From positions 1 through 21,588 of the forward strand of contig CAZRGV010000103.1 in assembly GCA_964599655.1 (NCBI GenBank): 21,588 bases of DNA, given 5' to 3'. This document shows, piece by piece, positions 1 to 7,595 of this stretch (position 1 is its first letter; every line of letters starts with the position of its first letter). The position numbers and the translations under genes are program-made. This stretch comes from CAZRGV01 sp964599655. Its GTDB lineage: Bacteria > Planctomycetota > Planctomycetia > Isosphaerales > Isosphaeraceae. The notes beneath the pieces are model-generated. The model was not told the DNA's origin. It did no database searches and saw only the letters and a program-made list of their open reading frames with translations.

Positions 1-549
1 CAGTTGGGAGTGGCCGGCGCGCGGGGGATCTGGGTTTTTGGATGGGGGGCGTGGGGGTGGGTTGGCAGCCGCGGGGGGGCCTGCGGCCTGGTCGCGCTCT
101 ACTCGACGCTGTTCCTTTATCACCGGGCGTATGACGCGGTGATTTTGATTCTGCCGATGGTCCACGCCGCGTTGCAAGCGCGGTGGTGCCCGGCGGTCCC
201 TCGTCGGTGGTACCGAGTTTCGGCGCTTGCCTGTTTGGCGGCGCTGCTGGTCCCTGGGAGGCTGCTGAAGTGGGGTTTGGTGCGTTCGATCGAGTGGGGC
301 GGATTCGGCGGATGGCTGTTCCAGGCGCTGGTGCTTCCCTGGGCGACGTGGGCCATCCTGATCGCGATGGTCACGTTCTGGCTCGCCGAGCGATCGCGGG
401 GGGGAGTCGTGGGAGCATGGGGCCTCCAGGCGGGACCGCCCGTCGGAGCGGGGGGATCAGCAGAAGGCGGTTTCGGTGACGCGAGGGTCGGCGCCGGGGA
501 CGGCGGTGAATCGGCCGGTGGGGTCGACGAGGAACGTGATGGCGTGTGA
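1..549 (+). CDS. C-terminal part of a multi-pass membrane glycosyltransferase-like protein (GT87/DUF2029-like), 5' end outside window
   Basis: The frame is open from base 1, so the gene starts upstream of the window. The visible part has three or four hydrophobic segments. One carries LYHRAYDAVILILPM, which resembles the conserved YHRxYDxxLLLP stretch of GT87/DUF2029 polyprenyl-phosphate-sugar mannosyltransferase-like membrane enzymes. Another is a late helix (LPWATWAILIAMVTFWLA) followed by a basic stop-transfer ERSRGG. Such enzymes move sugars from lipid carriers on the outer face of the membrane; substrate cannot be told here. The last ~40 residues are Gly/Ala-rich, look non-conserved and lie antisense to the end of the phosphoesterase gene, a 93-nt tail-to-tail overlap. 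The family call is from memory of the motif. The alternative is an unrelated polytopic membrane protein. Confidence 0.55.
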   Translation, partial: QLGVAGARGIWVFGWGAWGWVGSRGGACGLVALYSTLFLYHRAYDAVILILPMVHAALQARWCPAVPRRWYRVSALACLAALLVPGRLLKWGLVRSIEWGGFGGWLFQALVLPWATWAILIAMVTFWLAERSRGGVVGAWGLQAGPPVGAGGSAEGGFGDARVGAGDGGESAGGVDEERDGV

Positions 550-1512
550 GCCCTGTTGACCGGTCTGGTCGATCGCGACGACCTCGAGCGCGTGCTCGCC
601 CTTGGCAAGTTGGTCGCCGGGCAGCGGGCAGTCCCAGCGGTTGGCGTGTCGGCTGGAGAGTTCGAACCAATCGTGATGGTCGATCCGAGCGCGGACGCAT
701 GCCAGGTCCTGGTCGGACCAGGTTTGAACCCGGATCGAGTCGGGGCCACGGACGATGTGAGTCGGTGCGGTCGCGAGCCGCAAGGCGCGAGGATGCGTGA
801 TGAGGGCGATGGGTCCGCGGTCGGTGATCGAGCGGTAGGTGAGGGCGAGGTCGTTGTCGTGGAAGTAGGCGAGGGTGTAGCCGGGCGGGCCGCCTTCGGG
901 ATCGCCGATGGACCTTGTGGCGACGGCGACGTTGCGGCCATCGTTGGCCACCTGGCCGTAGTGGGTGTGGCCGGCGAAGATGGCGGTGATCGGACGGGAC
1001 TGGACGATCGTTCGCCAGTCGTCGATGCCGGGACCGTCGAAGTCCTCCCAGATCTGATAGGGATAATTATGCTGGAAAATGACGATTTTTTCCGAGGCGG
1101 CGACGGCCGCGTCGATCTCGGCGCGGAGCCATTGGATCTGGCCCGGCGAGAGTCCGACGGGCCGGGCTTCCTGGGTATTGAGGCGGAGGAAGCGGAGGCC
1201 ACGCATCGAGAGCGAGCCGAAGGTTTCGCCCACGTGTTTCTGGAACCCGAGGGCGAGCGGGTCGTTCTGAACGTCGTGGTCGCCGACGAGGGCGAAGTGG
1301 GGGACGTTCAGGCGATTTCGAAGCGCGTTGAAGAGCTGGAACTGGGCTTCGAGGGCGTCCTGGACGTTGTCGCCGAGAAACTGGACGAAATCGGGGCGAA
1401 TCCGGTGGTTGACCTCGTCGACCATCCAGAGGGCCACGTGATGGTTGGGCCGTCCGGGTTCGGTGAGGTGGAGGTCGCCGGGGATGACGGCGACGACGGG
1501 ATCGTTGGGCAT
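457..1512 (-). CDS. Calcineurin-like metallophosphoesterase
   Basis: A 351-residue protein with the ordered metal-binding motifs of the calcineurin-like phosphoesterase superfamily: GDLH (D13, H15), GDN (D48), GDHD at 77-80 in the place of the usual GNHD, H148 in FQHNYP, and GHTH at 181-184. These residues bind a two-metal centre that hydrolyses phosphomonoesters or phosphodiesters, but the substrate is unknown. The C-terminal ~110 residues (from about 240) look like a small beta domain. There is no signal peptide, so the protein is probably cytoplasmic. The ATG at 1512 is preceded by GAAGGAA at suitable spacing and lies 13 bp after the stop of the MFS transporter gene on the same strand, so the two are probably co-transcribed. 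The 3' end overlaps the convergent glycosyltransferase-like gene. Confidence 0.85.
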   Translation of the reverse strand: MPNDPVVAVIPGDLHLTEPGRPNHHVALWMVDEVNHRIRPDFVQFLGDNVQDALEAQFQLFNALRNRLNVPHFALVGDHDVQNDPLALGFQKHVGETFGSLSMRGLRFLRLNTQEARPVGLSPGQIQWLRAEIDAAVAASEKIVIFQHNYPYQIWEDFDGPGIDDWRTIVQSRPITAIFAGHTHYGQVANDGRNVAVATRSIGDPEGGPPGYTLAYFHDNDLALTYRSITDRGPIALITHPRALRLATAPTHIVRGPDSIRVQTWSDQDLACVRARIDHHDWFELSSRHANRWDCPLPGDQLAKGEHALEVVAIDQTGQQGSHAITFLVDPTGRFTAVPGADPRVTETAFC

Positions 1513-1525
1513 GGGCAGGGTTCCT

Positions 1526-2893
1526 TCACGAGGAGGGTTCGAGGGAGATCGCCAGCGGCGGCCTGGCCTCGGTTTCGAGGATCGGTTCGGGATTCGAGTT
1601 CGGGTTCGGGTCGTCCGACGGGCGGGTCTCGGGCATGGCGAGGGTGTAGAACAGAAGCGCCAGGGTGGCGATGACTGCCAGGCAAAGGAAACCGACGTCG
1701 ACGCTGGTGGCCTTGACGACGAAGCCGGTGGTGAGGTTGCTCAGCGCGGCGCCGAGGCCGGTGGCCGTGGCGAGCGCGCCTTGCATGACGTTGAAGCGTC
1801 CGGTGCCTCGCGTGAGATCGGCGATGGTGAGGACACCGACGACGCCGAAAACGCCGGCGCCGATGCCGTCGAGCAGCTGCACGGCGACGAGGGCGTACGG
1901 ATTGTTGGTCCCGGTATAGAGCACGCCGCGAATGGGCAACACCGCGAAACCGATGAGAAAGACGGCGCGGCGGCCCCAGGATTCGGCGAGTCGGCTCGCG
2001 AGGAGGGCGACCGGAATCATGGTCAACTGGGCCACAATGATGCAGGCGGACATCAGACTCGCGGCGGCGCCGTTTTGGGTGGCGGCGACCTTCTGGCCCA
2101 CCAGCGGCAACATGGCGGCGTTGGCGAAGTGGAACAGCACGACCGCCAGGGCAAAGACGACGACGCGGCGGTCGTGGAGCAAGTCGCCGACGGACGCGAG
2201 GGGTGGGGCCTCGTCCGCCTCGGATGCGGAGCCGTCGCGGCCAGGGCGTTCCGATCCCGAACCACGCTCGAGGCGAACCGGTCGAGGGTCGAGGTCCCGG
2301 CCGCGGGCCAGGTCGTGGTTGATCTCCTCGGGCCGGATGAGCCTGGTCGACGCGATGGAGGCCACGCCCAAGAGGGCAACGAGGTAGAAGATCCCCTCGA
2401 AGGCGATGAGGTCGCCGATGGCCCCGGCGAGCAAGGCGGCCGCCACGTTGCCGGCGTGGTTGAACGCTTCGTTGCGGCCGGTTCGGCGAGCGAGGGCCGA
2501 TCGGCCCACAAGGCCCAGGCTGATCGCGGCGATGGCGGGGCCGAACACCGCCGAGGCGGCGCCGATGACCACCTGCGCCGCGACAATCACGGGAAACGTC
2601 GGCGACCAGGTCATCACGATCGCGCCCAGACCAATGGCCATCGCCGCCACGACGACGGCGCGCCGCTTCCGGCGCGTCTGGTCGAGATAGGCGCCAACCG
2701 GCGTCTGAGCGAGCACCGAGGCGATCCCCATGGCCGACATCGCGATGCCGATCTGGCCGGCTCCCCAGTTCCGGGCCGTGAGGTAGATCGCCAGGTAAGG
2801 GCCAAGCCCATCGCGGACGTCGGCCACGAAGAGGTTGAGGGCATCGAGCGCCCGGAGGGTTTGTCGCGACGGTTGCGGCGTGGTCCGTTCCAT
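1526..2893 (-). CDS. Major facilitator superfamily transporter
   Basis: A 455-residue polytopic inner-membrane protein. It opens with ALNLFVADVRDGLGPYLAIY, typical of MFS helix 1 in this subfamily. Loop 2-3 is basic (YLDQTRRKRRA), and later helices contain repeated GxxxG-type Gly/Ala patterns. A long charged hydrophilic loop (around residues 190-245, rich in D, E and R) separates the two six-helix halves, as expected for the central cytoplasmic loop. The substrate is not evident; efflux of a small molecule is a reasonable guess. The ATG at 2893 is chosen because homology-like sequence begins there: the frame stays open to 4066, but that extension crosses the AT-rich spacer and runs antisense to other genes. 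The RBS is weak (GAGCGA). It is the first gene of a pair with the phosphoesterase 13 bp downstream. Confidence 0.85.
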   Translation of the reverse strand: MERTTPQPSRQTLRALDALNLFVADVRDGLGPYLAIYLTARNWGAGQIGIAMSAMGIASVLAQTPVGAYLDQTRRKRRAVVVAAMAIGLGAIVMTWSPTFPVIVAAQVVIGAASAVFGPAIAAISLGLVGRSALARRTGRNEAFNHAGNVAAALLAGAIGDLIAFEGIFYLVALLGVASIASTRLIRPEEINHDLARGRDLDPRPVRLERGSGSERPGRDGSASEADEAPPLASVGDLLHDRRVVVFALAVVLFHFANAAMLPLVGQKVAATQNGAAASLMSACIIVAQLTMIPVALLASRLAESWGRRAVFLIGFAVLPIRGVLYTGTNNPYALVAVQLLDGIGAGVFGVVGVLTIADLTRGTGRFNVMQGALATATGLGAALSNLTTGFVVKATSVDVGFLCLAVIATLALLFYTLAMPETRPSDDPNPNSNPEPILETEARPPLAISLEPSS

Positions 2894-3385
2894 GAGTCGC
2901 TCGTTCTCGCTCCGTACGGTCGGGTTGGCACCGACCGTGAGGTGTTGGCAATCGTCGAAAAACGATACGGAATTAGAAATAAAAACGTCAGAAATCGTTA
3001 CTTCATTACAATAATAATGATTTTGGAGATTCTCGATCGTTATGGTGAAACCCTGAGCCGTTCCGGATTCGAGGGACCGGCTTCCCGCAAAGGGCGTGCC
3101 AGCGCGAACCAGGGCGTGATGCCCGGAGAAATCGGAGGCGGTTTTGGGGGAGGGCGGAGGGTTTTGGGCATGATTCTCCCGGTCGCCGGGGGCGGATCTG
3201 CCCGGGGCGGGCCGCGCTGGCTTGTTGCGGCGCGTGGGCGGGCCTGGAAATTTCACGAACAAAATGGGGCGGGGGATCGTACCGTGAGCGATTGAGGCCG
3301 CGCCGACGGTCCAACCGACCACGGAACGTCGTCGCGCGGAAGGGGATTGGCAAGTCGGCGACGAATGGCTTAAGCTTGGGATTCG
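2894..3385. other. Divergent intergenic region with AT-rich island
   Basis: About 490 bp lie between the MFS gene (minus) and the MazG-like gene (plus). Bases 2945-3050 are strikingly AT-rich for this genome, with runs such as GAAATAAAAA and CAATAATAATG. They contain a small inverted repeat, CATTA...TAATG (3004-3019), and a second, AACGAT (2961-2966) with ATCGTT (2994-2999). A divergent promoter region is the natural reading. I could not fix a convincing -35/-10 pair on either strand. The rest (3060-3385) is GC-rich and shows no credible gene. Confidence 0.4.
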
Positions 3386-3709
3386 ATGAGCGAACCAACG
3401 GCTGGCGGACGGACTCTTGGGGCCCTTCAGCGCCTGATTCGCGAGACCTACGGGGCGAAGGATGCGGCTCGTGGGGACGCGGCGACCTTTCTCTGGCTGA
3501 CTGAGGAGTTTGGCGAGCTGGCGACGGCCCTCCGGTCGGGCACGCAGGAGGAGCTGGCGTCGGAGATGGCCGATGTCCTGGCCTGGCTGGTCACGCTGGC
3601 CAATGTCCGGGGGGTCGACCTGGAGGCCGCCGTCTGGCAAAAATATGGTCGGGCCTGTCCCGGCTGCCACACGGTTCCTTGCACGTGCGACCCGTCGGAG
3701 AAGCCCTGA
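3386..3709 (+). CDS. MazG-like nucleotide pyrophosphohydrolase with Cys-rich tail
   Basis: A 107-residue protein, about the length of a single MazG-fold domain. The all-alpha NTP-pyrophosphatase signature is present as E41-x-x-E44 (EEFGE) followed by E60-x-x-D63 (EMADVLAWL). These acidic residues bind the Mg2+ ions that drive hydrolysis of (d)NTPs to NMP and pyrophosphate, usually as house-cleaning of non-canonical nucleotides. A C-terminal CPGC (91-94) plus CTC (99-101) gives four Cys, suggesting a small metal-binding knuckle appended to the domain. The ATG at 3386 has only a poor upstream SD (GGGA). There is no operon partner: the next gene starts 226 bp later. The fold is well supported but the exact substrate is not. 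Confidence 0.85.
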   Translation: MSEPTAGGRTLGALQRLIRETYGAKDAARGDAATFLWLTEEFGELATALRSGTQEELASEMADVLAWLVTLANVRGVDLEAAVWQKYGRACPGCHTVPCTCDPSEKP

Positions 3710-3820
3710 CACCCGCTTCGATTCGCTCGCGTTGGCCTCGCGTCGTCGTCTTGGGTTCCGGAACGGAACGGCCTGGATCGACGGTCTTCGCCACCGAACG
3801 GCTTGCCTTGCGGAGCGATC

Positions 3821-3837
3821 GGTGGGCGTTGCCCACC
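3821..3837. repeat. Short perfect hairpin, REP-like or terminator-like
   Basis: GGTGGGC, loop GTT, GCCCACC: a 7-bp perfect G/C stem with a 3-nt loop, 112 nt after the MazG-like stop codon. There is no T-tract on either side, so a classical Rho-independent terminator is unlikely. Its layout (stem starting GGT, three-base loop) matches the half-palindromes of the larger inverted repeat at 19255-19329, which hints at a genome-wide intergenic palindrome family. One copy in the window cannot prove that. Confidence 0.4.
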
Positions 3838-3935
3838 CGGCACGGCGTGGTTTCGAGCGGTTCGGGACGCCCCTTCGGATCGGAATGGTTGCTGGCAATG
3901 ATCGGCCGCCGGTTGGGTCGCGGAGAGATCGGCTC

Positions 3936-6182
3936 ATGGGATGGAAGTCGTGTCGGCTTGGCAGGTTGGGTCTCGCCGCGCTGGTGTTGTTGCTGGCCGT
4001 CTGGGGGGGATCGGCGCGGGTTCGGGCCCAGTCGGGCACGACGGGGGCGCCGACGATCGAGAACATCCGGCTCGGGTTTGGTCCGCTTCAGGTGGAAGAG
4101 GCCCGGCAGAACGACTGGTACAAGGTCGGGTCGTGGATTCCGGTCACGGTCGACCTGAAGGCCGGCGCGTCGCCGTTTCAGGGCGAGGTCGAGCTGTTCG
4201 TGCCCGACGAGGACGGCACGCCGACGTCGATTCGGGAGCGGGTTTTCCTTCAGGCCCACGAGCTCCGATCGTTCCAGGGGCGGGTTCGTCCTGGCACGAA
4301 GAACGCGGAGGTGACGGCCCGGCTGCTCGACGGCGAGGGGAAGCTGGTGGGCCGATCGCTGACGGTCGGGGCGTTTTACGACCTTGACCCGTCGTCGCTG
4401 GTGGTGGCGACGCTCGGCCAGCCGAGCGGTGTCGAGGCGGTTCCGAGCCTGGCGAAGTTCCAGTCGAACGGACCGGGGACGCCCGACCTGGTGGTCGGCA
4501 CGCTCCAGACGATTCCGGCGGACTGGCTCGACCTGGACGCGGTCGAGACGATCGTGCTGGAGACCAGCAGCGACTCGGTCCTGGAACGGCTCCGGACCGG
4601 CGGCGACCGGGTGTTGAAGGAATGGGTCGCGCAAGGGGGGCATCTGGTGGTGGCGGTCGGGGCCAACTGGCAGCAGGCGATCGAGCTTTTGGGCCCGATG
4701 TTGCCGGCGGTTCCGTCGGGTCCGGCGCGGCTGAACGACCTTGGCGCGGTCGAGTCGTTTTCCAGCAACGCGACGCACCCGATCCAGCCGCCGATGACGG
4801 TGATCAAGCTCGAAGACTGGGCGTCGCGAGGGGGCGTTCCCCTGGCGGCGGCCACCGCGAGCCCGCTGGTGGTTCGCGGCCCTTACGGCTTCGGCCGGGT
4901 GACGATCACCGGCATCGACGTCGCCCACCGGCCCTTTTCGGCCTGGGAGGACCGGAGGCTGTTCTGGGACAAGGTGCTCGACATCCGGAGCCTTTCCTCG
5001 GAGGATGCGGCGTCGAGCGTCAGCATGTCCCGTGGGGCGTTGATCCAGACCAGCGCCTCGGACCTGGCCGCACGGCTGCACCAGGGGCTCGAGCAGTTTC
5101 CCGGCGTGAAGCTCGTGCCGTTCGGCTGGGTGGCCTTCTTCGTGTTCCTCTACATCTTGCTGATCGGCCCGGGCGATTACCTGTTCCTCCGCAAGGTGCT
5201 CAAGCGGATGGAGCTGACCTGGGTCACGTTCCCGTTGATCGTGTTCGGGGTGAGCCTGCTGGCGTACCTCGGGGCCTACGCGGTGAAGGGGAACGAGCTT
5301 CGGGTCAACAAGCTCGACGCGATCGACTTCGACCAGACGACCGGCGCGGTGCGAGGGCGGAGCTGGATGACGGTCTTCAGCCCCCAAAACCGCGACTATG
5401 GCGTGTCGTTCCATCCGCTGTCGCCGCGGTTCGACGGCCAGTCGCCGCTGGAGGTCGAGTCGAACCGCGTGAGCTGGTTCGCCTCGCCCGAGCCGAGATT
5501 CGCGGGCTCCGGCGGGCGGATCACCCTGGCAGGCTCGGGCTACGCCTATGGCCCGCCGGGCAAGGCCAACGAGCTCGAAGGGGTCCGGATCGCGATCTGG
5601 AGCACCAAGAGCTTCAGCGGCCGATGGACCGGACACGCCCCGCAGCCGGTGGTGGAGACCGACCTCCAGCCGGTCGGCGGCGACCGGATCTCGGGCTCGA
5701 TTCGCAACCTGCTCGACCTGCCGCTGAAGAACGCCCAGCTCTATTACGGCAAGAACGTTTACGACCTGGGCACGATCCGCCCGAGAGGGATCGCCCGCGT
5801 CGACCCGACCCGCACCGAGGCCACGGCCCGCTACCTCGGCCGGATCGCGCAGTCGTTCGACCGGGGCATGGTGGTCTACGGCCCCAACGGCTCGGTCGCG
5901 GGGAACACGGGATTCACGATGCCCAGGGCCGACGTGGTCCGAGCGGCCATGTTCCACGACGCGATGGGCACGCGGGGCGCGCTCTATCCGAGCCGGTCGT
6001 TGCGGGCGCTGGACCTGACCGGCCAGGTCGTCGAGCTCTTGCGGCCGATGCTCGTGGCCGAGGTGGACGCCCCCGCCGCTCGGCTCGAGCTCCGCAACGC
6101 TCCAGGCACGCCGCAACAGGAACAGACAACCTTGCTTCGCGTCCTCCTGCCCGTCACCGCCGACGACGGTGCCGCGAAGTGA
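3936..6182 (+). CDS. Exported membrane-anchored protein with GATase-like and central transmembrane segments, linked to ABC ATPase
   Basis: A 748-residue protein. Residues 1-31 are a Sec signal peptide (basic start, hydrophobic LAALVLLLAVWGG, cleavage near VRA-QS). Next comes an extracytoplasmic beta domain (to about 150), then a Rossmann-like stretch (about 155-260: LVVATL, PDLVVG, VAQGGHLVVAVG) that looks like a degenerate glutamine-amidotransferase-like fold. Two transmembrane helices follow at about 395-415 and 425-447, with the conserved-looking GWVAFFVFLYILLIGPGDYL and ELTWVTFPLIVFG. The C-terminal ~300 residues are beta-rich and probably extracytoplasmic. The ATG at 3936 has GGAGAG 8 nt upstream; the frame is open further upstream but that part is not protein-like. 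I know this architecture only as an uncharacterised family next to ABC-2 ATPases (GldG-like clusters). Function is not assigned. Confidence 0.75.
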   Translation: MGWKSCRLGRLGLAALVLLLAVWGGSARVRAQSGTTGAPTIENIRLGFGPLQVEEARQNDWYKVGSWIPVTVDLKAGASPFQGEVELFVPDEDGTPTSIRERVFLQAHELRSFQGRVRPGTKNAEVTARLLDGEGKLVGRSLTVGAFYDLDPSSLVVATLGQPSGVEAVPSLAKFQSNGPGTPDLVVGTLQTIPADWLDLDAVETIVLETSSDSVLERLRTGGDRVLKEWVAQGGHLVVAVGANWQQAIELLGPMLPAVPSGPARLNDLGAVESFSSNATHPIQPPMTVIKLEDWASRGGVPLAAATASPLVVRGPYGFGRVTITGIDVAHRPFSAWEDRRLFWDKVLDIRSLSSEDAASSVSMSRGALIQTSASDLAARLHQGLEQFPGVKLVPFGWVAFFVFLYILLIGPGDYLFLRKVLKRMELTWVTFPLIVFGVSLLAYLGAYAVKGNELRVNKLDAIDFDQTTGAVRGRSWMTVFSPQNRDYGVSFHPLSPRFDGQSPLEVESNRVSWFASPEPRFAGSGGRITLAGSGYAYGPPGKANELEGVRIAIWSTKSFSGRWTGHAPQPVVETDLQPVGGDRISGSIRNLLDLPLKNAQLYYGKNVYDLGTIRPRGIARVDPTRTEATARYLGRIAQSFDRGMVVYGPNGSVAGNTGFTMPRADVVRAAMFHDAMGTRGALYPSRSLRALDLTGQVVELLRPMLVAEVDAPAARLELRNAPGTPQQEQTTLLRVLLPVTADDGAAK

Positions 6183-6256
6183 ACGGGCGCGTCGAGGTTC
6201 GCGAGATCACGCACGAGGACCCAAAACGATCCGGAAACGAAACGAGGTGTCGGAGC

Positions 6257-6442
6257 ATGAGACGATCACGAGGGATCGCCCGCCTGATGGAAGGGCTCGC
6301 GGTGGGCGACCCGTACGCCGTTCTGGTGTTGATCGTCCTCGTGGCGGCGGCCTTGGCCGCTCTGGTTTCCCTTGTCAAGGCCCGCAAGGCCAGCCGGAGG
6401 CCGACGTCGACGGAGTCGTCGCAGGCCGACCCGTTGTTGTGA
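6257..6442 (+). CDS. Small single-helix membrane protein (61 aa)
   Basis: A 61-residue reading frame: basic N-terminus (MRRSRGIARL), one strong transmembrane helix (YAVLVLIVLVAAALAALVSLV), then a basic cytoplasmic-type KARKASRR and a Ser/Thr-rich tail. The ATG at 6257 is preceded by GAGGTG with 7-nt spacing. It sits between the 748-residue membrane protein (74-nt gap) and the ABC ATPase (118-nt gap) on the same strand, so it may be a small subunit or accessory of that system. I do not recognise a family. It could be a chance frame, but a helix flanked by positive charges together with a good SD argues for a real gene. Confidence 0.5.
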   Translation: MRRSRGIARLMEGLAVGDPYAVLVLIVLVAAALAALVSLVKARKASRRPTSTESSQADPLL

Positions 6443-6560
6443 CACGATCGGGGGCCGAGCGCAGCGGCCCCTGGAGTGGATCGGACGATGCGCCGGATCT
6501 GGCTGCGCCGGATTCCGGCCCTTTGGCCCTCGGGCCGTTTCGTTTCGTCGAGCACGCCCC

Positions 6561-7487
6561 ATGATTGAAACCATTCGCCTGACCAAGATGTATGGGCCGC
6601 TTTATGCCCTGAAAGAACTGAACCTGACCCTGAACGAGGGGGACGTCTACGGCTTCATCGGCCCGAACGGCGCGGGCAAGACGACGACGATGCGCATCCT
6701 CGCCACCCTGCTCAACCCGACCTACGGCGAGGCCTACGTTTGCGGCCACTCGATCTACAACGGGGCCAAGGAAATCCGCCGCCTGATCGGCTACATGCCC
6801 GACTTCTTCGGCGTCTATGATGACATGAAAGTCATCGAGTACCTGGAATTCTTCGCCTCGGCCTATCGGATCAAGGGGGAAGCCCGCAAGAAGATCTGCG
6901 ACGAGGTGCTCGAGCTGGTCGACCTGACCTACAAGCGCGATGCCCTGGTGACCAGCCTCTCCCGAGGCATGACCCAGCGCCTGGGGCTGGCCCGCACCCT
7001 GCTGCACGACCCGCAGGTGCTCCTGCTCGACGAGCCGGCCAGCGGTCTCGACCCTCGCGCCCGGATCGAAATGCGGGGCTTGCTCAAGGAGCTCCGAGCG
7101 ATGGGCAAGACGATCCTCGTCTCCAGCCACATCCTGCCCGAGCTGGCCGACATCTGCAACAAGATCGGCATCATCGAGCAAGGCTCGCTGATCGTCAACG
7201 GCGACGTGACCGAGGTCATGAAGCAGGTGCGCGCCGATATCGTGCTGAACATCGCCGTGGTCGACCGGCTGGCCGACGCCGCCAGCTTGCTCGAAAGCCA
7301 GCCCGAGGTCGACCACGTTCAGGAAAAGAACGGCGCCCTCATCGTCAAGCTCAACGAAGGGGTGCTCCGATACGGCGTGCTCGCCCAGCGGCTCGTCGAA
7401 AACGGCTTCGAGATCACCACGTTCAAGGAAGACGAGATCAACCTCGAAACCGCGTTCATGCACCTGACCAAGGGGATCACCAGCTAG
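6561..7487 (+). CDS. ABC transporter ATP-binding protein (ABC-2/GldA-like)
   Basis: A 308-residue ABC ATPase. Walker A is GPNGAGKTT (34-42), the signature is LSRGMTQ (133-139, where LSGGQ is usual), Walker B is LLLDEP (154-159) followed by the D-loop SGLD, and the switch His is H190 in SSHIL. The C-terminal ~80 residues form the extra domain typical of ABC-2-type exporters and Gld-like ATPases. It would energise a membrane complex at the cytoplasmic face, but no permease gene is adjacent. The closest membrane partners are the 748-residue protein and the 61-residue helix upstream. The ATG at 6561 follows CACGCCCC with no visible SD; M1 fits the family start (MIETIRLTKMYG). Residues before it in the open frame are not conserved-looking. 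Confidence 0.93.
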   Translation: MIETIRLTKMYGPLYALKELNLTLNEGDVYGFIGPNGAGKTTTMRILATLLNPTYGEAYVCGHSIYNGAKEIRRLIGYMPDFFGVYDDMKVIEYLEFFASAYRIKGEARKKICDEVLELVDLTYKRDALVTSLSRGMTQRLGLARTLLHDPQVLLLDEPASGLDPRARIEMRGLLKELRAMGKTILVSSHILPELADICNKIGIIEQGSLIVNGDVTEVMKQVRADIVLNIAVVDRLADAASLLESQPEVDHVQEKNGALIVKLNEGVLRYGVLAQRLVENGFEITTFKEDEINLETAFMHLTKGITS

Positions 7488-7512
7488 TTTCGTGATCTCC
7501 TGACACCACGAG

Positions 7513-7549
7513 CGAGGTCCGGCCCTTCGCGAGAAGGAGCCGGACCTCG
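7513..7549. terminator. Long GNRA-capped hairpin between convergent genes
   Basis: An 11-bp perfect stem (7513-7523 with 7539-7549) continues, past one bulged A at 7538, into a 5-bp stem CCTTC/GAAGG capped by the tetraloop GCGA, a GNRA loop. It starts 26 nt after the ABC ATPase stop and ends 46 nt before the stop of the convergent secreted-protein gene. A bidirectional transcription terminator or 3'-end protector is the natural reading. No T-tract follows on either strand, so Rho-independent termination in the E. coli sense is uncertain. Confidence 0.65.
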
Positions 7550-7595
7550 GTTCGCGCGCGGGGCCGTTCGACCATGGACCGTCCGAGGGCCGCCG

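Noticed and set aside
1445..3295. 616-codon plus-strand frame over the MFS gene
   Set aside because: It is antisense to the MFS and phosphoesterase genes and its product is highly charged Gly/Asp/Arg repeats with no helices or motifs.
2894..4066. N-terminal extension of the MFS frame
   Set aside because: It crosses the AT-rich spacer and the MazG-like gene antisense. MFS-type sequence begins right after the ATG at 2893.
3591..6116. 841-codon open frame on the minus strand
   Set aside because: It is antisense to the 748-residue membrane protein, whose plus-strand frame has a signal peptide and helices. The minus product is Arg/His/Leu-rich without motifs, a typical GC-rich shadow.
4622..6256. 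Plus-strand frame leading into the 61-residue protein
   Set aside because: It overlaps the membrane-protein gene in another frame and is Arg/Gly/Pro-rich noise. Only the last 62 codons, which lie beyond that gene, look real.
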